64,000 nt of DNA from Xanthobacter sp. NM-25 (GTDB lineage: Bacteria; Pseudomonadota; Alphaproteobacteria; Rhizobiales; Xanthobacteraceae). Both the position numbers and the translations under genes were made by a program. Below the pieces are notes generated by a model that was not told the origin of the DNA, did no database searches, and saw only the letters and a program-made list of their open reading frames with translations. Where the stretch lies: the NCBI RefSeq assembly GCF_022138605.1, contig NZ_JACBFS010000002.1, positions 124,001 through 188,000 on the forward strand, given 5' to 3'. Positions within the stretch are counted from its first letter, which is position 1, and each line of letters starts with the position of its first letter. Positions 45,847 through 55,165 of the stretch are shown here, piece after piece.

Positions 45847-48696
45847 TCACTGGCAGGCTTCGCAGGTGGGATCGGTGATGGCGCAGGCGCGCGGCGCCTC
45901 CACCAGGATGGGCGCGGCACCGACGGCATTGAGCTTGCCGTCTGTGCCCTTCAGGGTGGACTTCTCCACATGGGTGGCGGAGCGGGCGCGCAGATAATAA
46001 GTGGTCTTCAACCCCTGCCGCCAGGCGAAGCGATAGGCCTCGTCCAGCTTCCGGCCCGAGGGTTCGGCCATGTAGAGATTGAGCGACTGGCTCTGATCGA
46101 TCCATTTCTGGCGCCGCGCGGCGGCGCGGATCAGCCATTCCGGCGCAATCTCGAACGCGGTGGCATAAAGCGCCTTCAGATCTTCCGGCACCCGATCAAT
46201 CGCGCTCACCATGCCATCATAATATTTGAGATCGGACACCATCACCTCGTCCCACAAGCCTCGGGCCTTGAGGTCGCGCACCAGATGGGCGTTCACCACC
46301 GTGAAGTCGCCGGACATGTTGGCCTTCACATAAAGCTGGCTATAGGCCGGCTCGATGGATTGGGAGACGCCAACGATGTTGGAGATGGTGGCGGTGGGCG
46401 CAATGGCCAGCACATTGGAATTGCGCATGCCCACCTCGATCACCCGGGCGCGCAGGGCCGCCCAGTCCTGGGTCGCGGAGTGGTCCAGTTCCACATGGCC
46501 ACCCCGGGCCTCGGCCAGAAGATCGAGGCTGTCCAGGGGCAAGATGCCCTTGGACCATAACGAGCCCTCGAACGAGGCATAGCGCCCGCGCTCGGCGGCA
46601 AGGTCCACCGACGCGGAAATGGCGAAATAGCTCAGCGCCTCCATGGAGGTGTCGGCGAACGCCACCGCCCCCTCCGAGGCGGTGGGCAGGCCGAGTTTCT
46701 CCAGCGCATCCTGATAGCCCATCAGCCCCAAGCCCACCGGACGGTGGCGCAGGTTCGAGCGGCGCGCCTGCGGGATGGTGTAGAAATTGATGTCCACCAC
46801 ATTATCCAGCATGCGCATGGCGGTGGAGACGGTGCGGCGCAGCCGCTCGAGATCGAGTCCCTCGGCCGCCACGTGCGCGGTGAGATTGACCGAGCCGAGA
46901 TTGCACACCGCCACTTCGTCGGTGCTGGTGTTGAGGGTGATCTCGGTGCACAGGTTCGAGGAATGCACCACCCCCACATGGCGCTGCGGCGAGCGCAGGT
47001 TGCAGGGATCCTTGAAGGTGATCCAGGGATGGCCGGTCTCGAACAGGAGAGTGAGCATGCGCCGCCACAGCTCCACCGCCTTCACGGTGCGGAACACCTT
47101 GATCTCGCCCCGCGCCGCCTGCGCCTCATAGGCTTCGTAAGCGGCCTTGAAGGGCGCGCCATAAAGGTCGTGCAGGTCGCTCACTTCATCGGGTGAAAAC
47201 AGGGTCCAATCGGCGCCGGCCTCCACCCGCTCCATGAACAGGTCCGGGATCCAATTGGCGGTGTTCATGTCGTGGGTGCGGCGGCGGTCGTCGCCGGTAT
47301 TCTTGCGCAGGTCGAGGAATTCCTCGATGTCCACATGCCAGGTTTCGAGATAGGCGCACACGGCACCCTTGCGCTTGCCGCCCTGGTTGACGGCGATGGC
47401 CGTGTCGTTGGCCACCTTCAGGAACGGCACCACCCCCTGGCTTTCGCCATTGGTGCCCTTGATGTGGGCGCCAAGGCCCCGCACCGGCGTCCAGTCATTG
47501 CCGAGGCCGCCGGAATATTTGGCGAGCAGCGCATTGTCGCGGATGGCCTTGAAGATGCCGTCGAGATCATCGGGCACGGTGGTGAGGAAGCAGGAGGACA
47601 ATTGCGGGCGCAGGGTGCCGGCATTGAACAAAGTGGGGGTCGAGGCCATGAAATCGAAAGACGAGAGCAGGTCATAGAATTCGATCGCCCGCGCCTCCCG
47701 ATCGATCTCGCGCAGCGCCAGGCCCATGGCCACCCGCATGAAGAAGGCCTGCGGCAGCTCGAAGCGGGTGCCGGAGACGTGCAGGAAATAGCGATCGTAA
47801 AGGGTCTGGAGCCCGAGATAATCGAACTGCAGGTCCCGCTCCGGCTTCAGCGCGGCGGCAAGGCGCGGCAGGTCGAAGCGGGCAAGCTCGGGGTCCAGGA
47901 GCTCGGCTGCGACACCGGCGGCGATGAAGGCGGGGAAATAATCGCCATAGCGCGCCGCCATCTCTGTCTGCGTCGCCGCCTCCGGCTGGTGGAACACGAA
48001 GCTCAGCGCCTCGCGCCGCAGGGTGTCGGTGAGCAGGCGGGCGGAAACCTTGGAATAATTGGGCTCAGTCTCAATCAGAGTGCGGGCGGCGAGAATGGGT
48101 GCCAGCGCCAGCTCCTCCTGCGAAATGCCGTCATAGAGATTGCGCCGCGTCTCGGCGAGGATGGGTTCTGCCGTCGTGCCATCGAGGCCGGCGCAGGCTT
48201 CGCGCACCAGCGCATCCAGCCGCGCGTCGTCGAGCGGCACGAGGGCTCCATCGGCGGCGCGCATGTGAAGGCGCGGGGCCTGCGTCTGCGCGACAGGCGT
48301 GCGCGCCGCGGCCCGCTCCCGCGCCCGCTCCTCGCGATAGAGCACATAGGCGCGGGCCACCTTGTGGTACTCGCCGCGCATCAGCGCCAGTTCCACCTGG
48401 TCCTGCACATCCTCGATATGGAAGGTGCGCCCCGCCTCCACCCGGCGGGTCAGGTTGGCGACCACCTGGGCGGTGAGATCGACAACGATGTCATGCACCC
48501 GGCGCGAGGCCGCGGCCGAGCCGCCTTCCACCGCCAGGAACGCCTTGGTGAGCGCCACCGCGATCTTGGCCGGATCGAACGGCGTCACCGCCCCGTTGCG
48601 CCGGATCACCTGATAGGCAGGGTCCGCCCCGCGGAGGGCGGGCGGCGGCGCGAGGGGCGCGGACTGCGGGCGCGCGGAGAGAATTTCGAGGGACAT
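45847..48696 (-). CDS. nrdA: Ribonucleoside-diphosphate reductase large subunit
   Basis: The 949-residue catalytic subunit reduces ribonucleotides. The N-terminus holds an ATP-cone (about residues 28-130, VIRRNGAVTPFDPAKIAVAL) and a second cone-like region (about 140-235), so allosteric activity control is expected. The catalytic core shows LSSCFL, SNLCTEI with the N-C-E active-site triad, and the C-terminal CEACQ cysteine pair that passes electrons. Start ATG at 48696 lacks a strong ribosome-binding site. A cobalamin riboswitch lies 120 bases upstream, so the gene should be expressed when B12 is scarce and class II reductase fails; no nrdJ is in the window. Confidence 0.95.
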   Translation of the reverse strand: MSLEILSARPQSAPLAPPPALRGADPAYQVIRRNGAVTPFDPAKIAVALTKAFLAVEGGSAAASRRVHDIVVDLTAQVVANLTRRVEAGRTFHIEDVQDQVELALMRGEYHKVARAYVLYREERARERAAARTPVAQTQAPRLHMRAADGALVPLDDARLDALVREACAGLDGTTAEPILAETRRNLYDGISQEELALAPILAARTLIETEPNYSKVSARLLTDTLRREALSFVFHQPEAATQTEMAARYGDYFPAFIAAGVAAELLDPELARFDLPRLAAALKPERDLQFDYLGLQTLYDRYFLHVSGTRFELPQAFFMRVAMGLALREIDREARAIEFYDLLSSFDFMASTPTLFNAGTLRPQLSSCFLTTVPDDLDGIFKAIRDNALLAKYSGGLGNDWTPVRGLGAHIKGTNGESQGVVPFLKVANDTAIAVNQGGKRKGAVCAYLETWHVDIEEFLDLRKNTGDDRRRTHDMNTANWIPDLFMERVEAGADWTLFSPDEVSDLHDLYGAPFKAAYEAYEAQAARGEIKVFRTVKAVELWRRMLTLLFETGHPWITFKDPCNLRSPQRHVGVVHSSNLCTEITLNTSTDEVAVCNLGSVNLTAHVAAEGLDLERLRRTVSTAMRMLDNVVDINFYTIPQARRSNLRHRPVGLGLMGYQDALEKLGLPTASEGAVAFADTSMEALSYFAISASVDLAAERGRYASFEGSLWSKGILPLDSLDLLAEARGGHVELDHSATQDWAALRARVIEVGMRNSNVLAIAPTATISNIVGVSQSIEPAYSQLYVKANMSGDFTVVNAHLVRDLKARGLWDEVMVSDLKYYDGMVSAIDRVPEDLKALYATAFEIAPEWLIRAAARRQKWIDQSQSLNLYMAEPSGRKLDEAYRFAWRQGLKTTYYLRARSATHVEKSTLKGTDGKLNAVGAAPILVEAPRACAITDPTCEACQ

Positions 48697-48818
48697 TCGG
48701 CTCAAACCCCATGCTCTGGGGGCAAAGGCCGAGCGGACGCAAAGCGGCCAGGCGCACGCGCCCCGAGCCGGACCTGCGATCCACCGGGACACCCCGCCCG
48801 AGGACGATTGCGGTGTCA

Positions 48819-48978
48819 CGGCAGGTCTCCTGGCTCGCGGGTCGTCGCGTCGGGTCCGTCTTCCCAGGCTTGCGCCCAGTGACAGGATTGGACCTTGGCT
48901 TGCCGCTGACAGTTGCGGGGGCAGCACCGGCTTCACACCGGTTTCCCTCTTCGCCCCTGGCCTTTCGACTCAGGGGAC
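48819..48978 (-). promoter_or_regulatory. Cobalamin (B12) riboswitch upstream of nrdAB
   Basis: Read on the minus strand it has the conserved order of the family: a 5' stem, GGTGTGAAGCCGGTGC, CTGCCCCCGCAACTGT, GCCCAGTGACA-type segments, a GGAAG-like region and the closing GCCAGGAGACCTGCC (48820-48834). Such elements switch genes off when adenosylcobalamin is plentiful. A 26-base block just downstream (48781-48806) is identical to one after the metE riboswitch and likely belongs to the expression platform. Confidence 0.92.
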
Positions 48979-48990
48979 CGTGACCACTAC

Positions 48991-49020
48991 ATGTAGGCCG
49001 ACAATCCCGACGCATGTCAA
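48991..49020 (-). promoter_or_regulatory. Putative promoter of the nrdAB riboswitch transcript
   Basis: On the minus strand TTGACA (49020-49015) and CTACAT (48996-48991) are 18 bases apart, just upstream of the riboswitch. CTACATGTAG (48987-48996) over the -10 is a perfect 10-bp palindrome that might bind a repressor; it does not match the NrdR box well. Confidence 0.55.
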
Positions 49021-49075
49021 TATTTAGACGAACGGAAAAGCACCCGGTGCGGGCCACGCCGCGCCGGGTCGGGAC

Positions 49076-51418
49076 TCAGGCCGATGGCGCGCGCAGTGCG
49101 CGGGCGGCGGCCACCATGTTGATGAGCGCCGGCTTCACCTCATCCCATTTGCGGGTCTTCAGGCCGCAATCGGGGTTGATCCAGATCTGGGCGTCATCCA
49201 GCCGCTGACGGGCAAGGCCGATCAGAGCCGCCATCTCCTCAGTGCCCGGCACCCGGGGGGAATGGATGTCATAGATGCCCGGGCCGATCTCGTTGGGATA
49301 TTTGTAGGTCTTGAAGGCATCCAGCAACTCCATCTTCGAGCGCGAGGTCTCGATGGAGATCACGTCCGCATCCATGGCGGCGATGGCGGCAATGATGTCG
49401 TTGAACTCCGAATAGCACATGTGGGTGTGGATCTGGGTTTCGTCCGCGACGCCCGATGCGCACAGGCGGAAGCACGCCACCGCCCAGTCGAGATAGGCGC
49501 CCCATTCGCCATGGCGCAGGGGCAGGCCCTCACGCAACGCCGCCTCGTCGATCTGGATCATGGCGGCGCCGGCCTGCTCCAGATCGTGCACCTCGTCGCG
49601 GATGGCGAGGGCGATCTGGCGGCAGGCGGCGCTGCGCGGGATGTCGTCACGCACGAACGACCAGTTGAGGATGGTCACCGGCCCCGTGAGCATGCCCTTC
49701 ACCGGCTTGTCGGTGAGGGACTGGGCATGGCGCCACCACGCCACCGTCATGGGCGCCGGGCGCGCCACATCGCCGAACAGGATGGGCGGGCGCACATAGC
49801 GCGAGCCATAGCTCTGCACCCAGCCATGCCTGGTGAAAGCGAAGCCGGAGAGCTGCTCGCCGAAATACTGCACCATGTCGTTGCGCTCGAACTCGCCATG
49901 CACCAGCACGTCAAGGCCGATCTCTTCCTGCCAGCGGATGGTGCGGGCCGTCTCCGCCTTCAGGAAGGCCGCGTAGGCCTCATCGTCCAGCGCCCCCTTG
50001 GCATGGGCCGCTCGCGCCTGCCGCACCTCAGCGGTCTGCGGGAACGAGCCGATGGTGGTGGTGGGAAAAGCCGGCAGAGCGAACCGCCGGCGCTGCACCT
50101 CCGCCCGCACCGCGAACGGATGGGCGCGGCGGCCCATGGCGGGGGTGACAGCGGCGGCCCGCGCCGCCACCGCCGCATTGTGCACCTTGGGCGAGGCGCG
50201 ACGGGCGGCAGCGGCCGACGCAGAGGACGCGAGCGCCGGCTGAACCTCCTCCGCCCGTCCGGCCAGGGCCGCCGCCAGCACCGCCAGCTCGTCCATCTTC
50301 TGCACGGAGAAGGCGAGCCAGGACGTCAGGTCCGGATCGAGATCGGTCTCCTGCTCCAGATCGATGGGGACATGCAGCAGCGAGCAGGAGGGCGCGAGCT
50401 CGACATGGTCGGTGCCCCGCTTTGCCACCACGGGCTTCAGGCGCTCAACCAGGGCCGGCAGATCGGCGCGCCAGATGTTGCGCCCGTCGATGATCCCGAG
50501 CGACAGCACCAGCCCCCGGGGTGTGCGCCCGGCCACCTGTTCAAGCTGCTGCGGCGCGCGACAAAGATCGAGGTGGAGCCCCGCCACCGGCAAGGCCAGG
50601 GCCGTGTCGAGATTGTCGCCGAGGGCGCCGAAATAGGGGGTGAGCATGATCTTGAGGTCGGGCAATGCACGGGCAAAGGTGCCATAGGCACGGCGGAAGG
50701 CGGCGCGCTCCGCGTCGGTCAGATCGAGCACCAGGGCCGGCTCGTCCATCTGCACCCATTGCGCCCCATTGGCCGCCAGCCGGCGCAGGATATCCGTATA
50801 GACCGGCAGCAAATTGCTCAGCAGCGACAGCGGATCGAACCCCTCGACCTTGGACTTGCCGAGCTTGAGGAAGGTCACCGGCCCCAGCAGCACGGGGCGC
50901 GTGTCAAAACCGAGGGCCTTCGCCTCGCGATACTCATCGACGACTTTGAGGCTGGCCACCGCGAAGCGTTGTTCCGGCGCGAATTCAGGCACCATATAGT
51001 GGTAATTGCTGTCAAACCACTTGGTCATTTCCTGCGCCGGTACGCCCGATGCCCCATGAGCATGCCCACAGGCCGCCTCTTGCGCACCGATACTACCGCG
51101 CGCCATGGCGAAATAGATCGGCAGCGGCACCTTGCCGCCGCTCCAGCCGTAGATCTGCGGAATCGCCCCCACCATCACCGAGGTGTCGAGCACGTGGTCG
51201 TAAAGGGAGAAATCGCTGGAGGGGATGATGGTGACCCCACGCGCCCGCTGCCGGACCCAATTGGCGGCGCGCAGGCTGGCGGCGGTGGCCAGGAGCTCCG
51301 CCTGCGTGGTCCTGCCGGCCCAGAAACTCTCCAGCGCATGCTTCAGTTCGCGACGGGGGCCGATGCGCGGGGTACCGAGGGTGGCTACCGCGATGGAGGA
51401 TTGAGAAAACGTGGTCAC
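49076..51418 (-). CDS. metE: Cobalamin-independent methionine synthase
   Basis: The 780-residue enzyme transfers a methyl group from 5-methyltetrahydropteroyl-triglutamate to homocysteine without B12. It has the two-barrel MetE layout, with VATLGTPRIGPRRELKHALESFW at the start and the C-terminal catalytic barrel carrying QIDEAALREGLP, HTHMCYSEF (His and Cys zinc ligands) and NPDCGLKTR (Cys ligand). An Ala/Arg-rich linker near residue 400 is longer than usual. The start is GTG at 51418. A cobalamin riboswitch lies 120 bases upstream, the classic arrangement for B12 repression of metE. Confidence 0.96.
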   Translation of the reverse strand: MTTFSQSSIAVATLGTPRIGPRRELKHALESFWAGRTTQAELLATAASLRAANWVRQRARGVTIIPSSDFSLYDHVLDTSVMVGAIPQIYGWSGGKVPLPIYFAMARGSIGAQEAACGHAHGASGVPAQEMTKWFDSNYHYMVPEFAPEQRFAVASLKVVDEYREAKALGFDTRPVLLGPVTFLKLGKSKVEGFDPLSLLSNLLPVYTDILRRLAANGAQWVQMDEPALVLDLTDAERAAFRRAYGTFARALPDLKIMLTPYFGALGDNLDTALALPVAGLHLDLCRAPQQLEQVAGRTPRGLVLSLGIIDGRNIWRADLPALVERLKPVVAKRGTDHVELAPSCSLLHVPIDLEQETDLDPDLTSWLAFSVQKMDELAVLAAALAGRAEEVQPALASSASAAAARRASPKVHNAAVAARAAAVTPAMGRRAHPFAVRAEVQRRRFALPAFPTTTIGSFPQTAEVRQARAAHAKGALDDEAYAAFLKAETARTIRWQEEIGLDVLVHGEFERNDMVQYFGEQLSGFAFTRHGWVQSYGSRYVRPPILFGDVARPAPMTVAWWRHAQSLTDKPVKGMLTGPVTILNWSFVRDDIPRSAACRQIALAIRDEVHDLEQAGAAMIQIDEAALREGLPLRHGEWGAYLDWAVACFRLCASGVADETQIHTHMCYSEFNDIIAAIAAMDADVISIETSRSKMELLDAFKTYKYPNEIGPGIYDIHSPRVPGTEEMAALIGLARQRLDDAQIWINPDCGLKTRKWDEVKPALINMVAAARALRAPSA

Positions 51419-51540
51419 GGCGTTGAGGCCCTATGATTGGGGGCAAGGCCGTGGCGGCAAGCGACAAGGACCCGGCACGGCGCAGCCGGCGGAGCCAAAG
51501 CGCACCACCGGGACACCCCGCCCGAGGACGTGTTGTGTCA

Positions 51541-51705
51541 CGGCAGGTCTCCTGGCTCACGGATCATCGCTTCAGGTCCGCCTTCCCGGGCTTGCGCCCA
51601 GTGACATGAATGGACCCTGGCTCACCGCTCACAGTTGCGGGGGCAGCGCCGGCCTTGCACCGGCTTCCCTCTTAGCTCCGGTGCCCAAGGACCCCGGAGA
51701 ACCAC
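51541..51705 (-). promoter_or_regulatory. Cobalamin (B12) riboswitch upstream of metE
   Basis: It has the same conserved segments as the element before nrdA, including CTGCCCCCGCAACTGTGAGC, TGGGCGCAAGCCCGGGAAGG and the closing GCCAGGAGACCTGCC. The block 51505-51530 downstream is identical over 26 bases to 48781-48806, suggesting that both riboswitches with their expression platforms come from one ancestor. Confidence 0.93.
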
Positions 51706-51715
51706 GACAAACGCG

Positions 51716-51770
51716 ATCTGAGCCGAGCCGCCCGCCCCTGTCAAGAAGGATATAAGGACATCTTTATGTC
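51716..51770 (-). promoter_or_regulatory. metE promoter and overlapping 22-bp palindrome
   Basis: On the minus strand TTGACA (51744-51739) and TCAGAT (51721-51716) are 17 bases apart. Just upstream, 51749-51770 is an imperfect 22-bp palindrome with arms GACATAAAGA and TCCTTATATC (16 of 22 positions symmetric). Its AT-rich ATAAAGA/TCTTTAT pattern suggests a methionine-pathway repressor or activator site of the SahR/SamR or MetR kind; the protein is not identified. Confidence 0.55.
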
Positions 51771-51792
51771 GTGATTTCTGCACAGCCGTCCC

Positions 51793-53238
51793 TCAGCCCG
51801 CGGCATAGGGCGTGAAGACGCTGCGGTTCTCATCCACCGCCAGGGTTCGGCCGATCATCGGGAAGGCCCGCTGCGGGCAAGCCGGCCGCTCACACACCTT
51901 GCAGCCGGCGCCGATCGGAATCGCGGCGGTGGGGTCGTCTACGGCGAGGCCCTTGGAATACACCAGCCGCCCGGAGTGGCGGATGTCGCAGCCCAGGCCG
52001 ATGGCGAAGGTCTTGCCCGGCTCCCCATAGCCCCCCGCGCCATGATGCACGGTGCGGGCGATCCACAGATAGGTGCGCCCATCGGGCATCTGCGCCACCT
52101 GGGTCAGGATGCGGCCGGGCTGGGCAAAAGCCTCGTAGACATTCCACAGCGGGCAGGTGCCGCCCACCCGGGAGAAGTGGAAATCAGTGGCCGACTGGCG
52201 CTTGGAGATGTTGCCGGCACGATCCACCCGGATGAAGAAGAACGGCACTCCCACCGCCCCCGGCCGCTGCAGGGAACTGAGGCGGTGGCAGATGGTCTCG
52301 AAGCCCACGCCAAAGCGGGCGCCAAGGCGCTCGATATCGTAGCGCTCCGCCTCCGCCGCGGCGAGGAAGGCGCCATATGGCATCAGCACGGAGCCGGCGA
52401 AATAATTGGCAAGGCCGATCCGCGCCAAGGCATGGGTCTCCCGCGCCCCCTGAGCCGCGGCGGTGGCCAATGTTTCGATCAGGCCGCCTTGCTCCAGGAA
52501 GGCGAGCTGGGTGGCGATCTGGAAGGCCCGCTGGCCATCATCCAGCCGCGCCGCCAGCCGCAGCACCCGCTCGGCGGGCAGAAACCGGCGCAGCCCCTCG
52601 CCGGCGCTTTCCCCGTCCCCTTCCGCCGCCGCGCGCACCACCCGCACGCCGTGGCGCGCCTCCAAGTGGCGGGCGAGCCCCTCCGCCAGGTCTCCGGGCG
52701 CAAGATGGGCAGCATCTGCCAGTTGCTCCGCAGCGACATCGAGATCGGTAAAGTAATTGTGGTGGGCATAGAAGAAATCACGCACCTGCTCATAGGGCAT
52801 GGGCGTGGCCAGGGTGGTGCGACCGCCGGAACCGAGGCCCAGTTCCCCGGCCATGGCATCGGCCCGCTCCAAAGCGTGGCGCCAGCGCCGGTGCAGCGCC
52901 ACCACGGCGCGACCGAGAGCCGGCATGGCGGTGGCCACTTCCTTCAGCTCGGCGAGGCTCACCTGCTCGCCGCCGGCCGGGTCGTTCATGGGATCGGCGA
53001 ACACCTCCCGCAGGTCCGCCACCAGCCGGCCTTCCTCGCCCTCCGAGAACAGCTGCACATCGACGCCGAAGACCTCGTTCAGCTTCAGCAGCACCGGCAC
53101 GGTGAGCGGCCGCTGGTTCTTCTCCAACTGGTTGAGGTAGCTGGCCGACAGGCCCAGCGCCTGGGCGAGGGCCAGCTGGGTCAGCCCGCGCTCTTCCCGG
53201 AGCCGCTTCAGCCGCACCCCAACGAAGCTCTTCTTCAC
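51793..53238 (-). CDS. ScfR/RamB-like short-chain fatty-acyl transcriptional regulator
   Basis: The 481-residue regulator has an XRE helix-turn-helix at residues 8-62 (RLKRLREERGLTQLALAQALGLSASYLNQLE), a central IrrE-like region (AQATLAFLEQGGLIE...ARIGLANYFAGSVLMPY) and a C-terminal domain with the cysteine pair CKVCERPACPQR. This is the ScfR/RamB family, which controls acetate and propionate genes such as isocitrate lyase and prpBCD. The start is GTG at 53238 with GGAGG 9 bases upstream; an ATG at 53271 is an alternative. It is divergent from aceA, and palindromes in the shared region are likely operators. Confidence 0.88.
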   Translation of the reverse strand: MKKSFVGVRLKRLREERGLTQLALAQALGLSASYLNQLEKNQRPLTVPVLLKLNEVFGVDVQLFSEGEEGRLVADLREVFADPMNDPAGGEQVSLAELKEVATAMPALGRAVVALHRRWRHALERADAMAGELGLGSGGRTTLATPMPYEQVRDFFYAHHNYFTDLDVAAEQLADAAHLAPGDLAEGLARHLEARHGVRVVRAAAEGDGESAGEGLRRFLPAERVLRLAARLDDGQRAFQIATQLAFLEQGGLIETLATAAAQGARETHALARIGLANYFAGSVLMPYGAFLAAAEAERYDIERLGARFGVGFETICHRLSSLQRPGAVGVPFFFIRVDRAGNISKRQSATDFHFSRVGGTCPLWNVYEAFAQPGRILTQVAQMPDGRTYLWIARTVHHGAGGYGEPGKTFAIGLGCDIRHSGRLVYSKGLAVDDPTAAIPIGAGCKVCERPACPQRAFPMIGRTLAVDENRSVFTPYAAG

Positions 53239-53261
53239 CGCCCGCCCCCTCCGCACCTGAA

Positions 53262-53341
53262 TTTGCAACATTCGCAAATCCGCGCCAAACGCCTCGCAAA
53301 ACCACACATTTTCAGTCATTTCGCGATTTTTCATCCGCGAA
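53262..53341. promoter_or_regulatory. Candidate operators between scfR-like gene and aceA
   Basis: TTTGCAACATTCGCAAA (53262-53278) has 5-base inverted arms TTTGC/GCAAA, and TTCGCG (53320-53325) is the inverse of CGCGAA (53336-53341). RamB sites in actinobacteria also carry a TTTGCAAA core. Autoregulation of the regulator and control of aceA are expected but unproven. Confidence 0.5.
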
Positions 53342-53427
53342 TATTGTGAGGAAACAGTCCGGCCGCAAGCGCTTTTTCCCGCGCCCCGGACCCCACGCCA
53401 ACAGATGCGAAACAGGAAGGACCACCC

Positions 53428-55047
53428 ATGGGGGCGCGCAAGAGCTATGGTGAACTCAGCACCGAACTTCACACCCGCTTTCCCGGAGGCATCGCGCCGG
53501 GGGGCGTGAGCGTGGACGACATCATTCAGCTGCGGGCGCAGAACACCTTCGACACCCATCTCGACATCGCCCGGGCCATGGCCAAGGTGATGCGGGCGGA
53601 CATGGCGGCCTATGATGCCGATCCCTCCCGCTTCACCCAGTCGCTGGGCTGCTGGTCTGGCTTCCACGCGCAGCAGATGATCAAGTCGGTGAAGCGCCTG
53701 CGCGGCAGCGCCAAGGGCGCCTATGTCTATCTTTCCGGCTGGATGGTGGCGGGCCTGCGCAACCGCTTCGGCCACCTGCCCGACCAGTCCATGCACGAGA
53801 AGACCGCCGTGGTGGACCTGATCGAGGAAATCTACATTTCCCTGCGCCAGGCCGACGAAGTGGCGCTCAACGACCTGTTCAAGGTCCTCAAGGCTGCCCG
53901 CGCCAAGGGCGATGCCGCCGCCGAGCGCGAAGCCATCGCCGCCATCGACGGCTTCGAAACCCATGTGGTGCCGATCATCGCCGACATCGACGCCGGCTTC
54001 GGCAATGAGCACGCCACCTACCTGCTCGCCAAGGAGATGATCAAGGCGGGCGCCTGCTGCCTGCAGATCGAGAACCAGGTGTCCGATGCCAAGCAGTGCG
54101 GGCACCAGGACGGCAAGGTGACGGTGCCGCGCGAGGACTTCATCGAGAAGCTCCGCGCCTGCCGTCTCGCCTTCGAGGAACTGGGCGTGCCCGATGGGGT
54201 CATCGTCGCCCGCACCGACAGCCTCGGCGCCGGCCTCACCCAGAAGATCCCGGTGAGCCAGCAACCCGGCGACCTCGCCAGCCAGTACACCAAGTGGCTG
54301 AAGACCGAGCCCGTCACCCCCACCCATCCGCTGCGCGAGGGCGAACTGGGCCTCATGCAGGATGGCACGCTGGTGCGCCCCGCGCGCCTCGCCAACGGTC
54401 TGTTCGCCTTCAAGGACGGATCCGGCCGGGCGCGGGTGATCGAGGACTGCATCGCCGCCCTCACCCTCGGCGGGGCCGACCTCTTGTGGATCGAAACCGA
54501 CACCCCCAACGTGGCGGACATCGCGAGCATGGTGAAGGAGATCCGCGCCGCCGCGCCCAACGCCAAGCTCGCCTACAACAATTCCCCGTCGTTCAACTGG
54601 ACCTTGAACATTCGCAGGCAGGTGCGGGCCGAGTGGATCGCCTCCGGCCGGGCCGGTGCGGAGAGCTATCCCGATGGCGCGCTGCTCATGTCCGCCAAGC
54701 TGGACGACGACGAGCTGGGCCGGGAAGCGGATGCGCGCCTTGCCCGCTTCCAGGAGGACATCGCCCGGGAGGCCGGCGTGTTCCACAACCTCATCACCCT
54801 GCCTACCTTCCACCTCACCGCCAAGAGCATGGACGAGCTGAGCCATGGCTATTTCGGCCCGGACCGCATGAAGGCCTATGTGAACACCGTGCAGCGCGAG
54901 GAGATCCGGCGCGGCGTCTCGGCGGTCAAGCACCAGCACGAGGTGGGCTCCGATCTCGGCGATGCCTTCAAGGAAATGGTGGGCGGCGCGCGGGCCCTGA
55001 AGGCCGGCGGCGCCGCCAACACCATGAACCAGTTCGCGGCCGAATAG
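53428..55047 (+). CDS. aceA: Isocitrate lyase
   Basis: The 539-residue enzyme splits isocitrate into glyoxylate and succinate, the entry of the glyoxylate shunt. The active-site loop is KQCGHQDGK (C224), the form found in the longer isocitrate lyase subfamily rather than the KKCGH of the E. coli enzyme. Other markers are DIDAGFGNEHATY and the C-terminal YNNSPSFNW. AGGAAGGA precedes the start. It is divergent from the ScfR-like regulator gene, followed by a hairpin and the prp genes. No malate synthase gene is in the window. Confidence 0.95.
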   Translation: MGARKSYGELSTELHTRFPGGIAPGGVSVDDIIQLRAQNTFDTHLDIARAMAKVMRADMAAYDADPSRFTQSLGCWSGFHAQQMIKSVKRLRGSAKGAYVYLSGWMVAGLRNRFGHLPDQSMHEKTAVVDLIEEIYISLRQADEVALNDLFKVLKAARAKGDAAAEREAIAAIDGFETHVVPIIADIDAGFGNEHATYLLAKEMIKAGACCLQIENQVSDAKQCGHQDGKVTVPREDFIEKLRACRLAFEELGVPDGVIVARTDSLGAGLTQKIPVSQQPGDLASQYTKWLKTEPVTPTHPLREGELGLMQDGTLVRPARLANGLFAFKDGSGRARVIEDCIAALTLGGADLLWIETDTPNVADIASMVKEIRAAAPNAKLAYNNSPSFNWTLNIRRQVRAEWIASGRAGAESYPDGALLMSAKLDDDELGREADARLARFQEDIAREAGVFHNLITLPTFHLTAKSMDELSHGYFGPDRMKAYVNTVQREEIRRGVSAVKHQHEVGSDLGDAFKEMVGGARALKAGGAANTMNQFAAE

Positions 55048-55085
55048 CGGCCCGACGCCCCGAAGCCGCGACCTCCGGCTTCGAC

Positions 55086-55121
55086 CCCCACCGTCCGGGC
55101 GCGCGACCCCGGGCGGTGGGG
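55086..55121 (+). terminator. Hairpin after aceA
   Basis: CCCCACCG (55086-55093) pairs with CGGTGGGG (55114-55121), with inner CCGGG/CCCGG pairing, followed by CCCCTTT. It may reduce read-through from aceA into the next genes. Confidence 0.45.
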
Positions 55122-55165
55122 CCCCTTTCAGACATCCGCCCGCACACACCCCGAGGAGGGTTCCC

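Noticed and set aside
48987..48996. NrdR box before nrdA
   Set aside because: CTACATGTAG is a palindrome but does not match the NrdR consensus and no second box at helical spacing is present.
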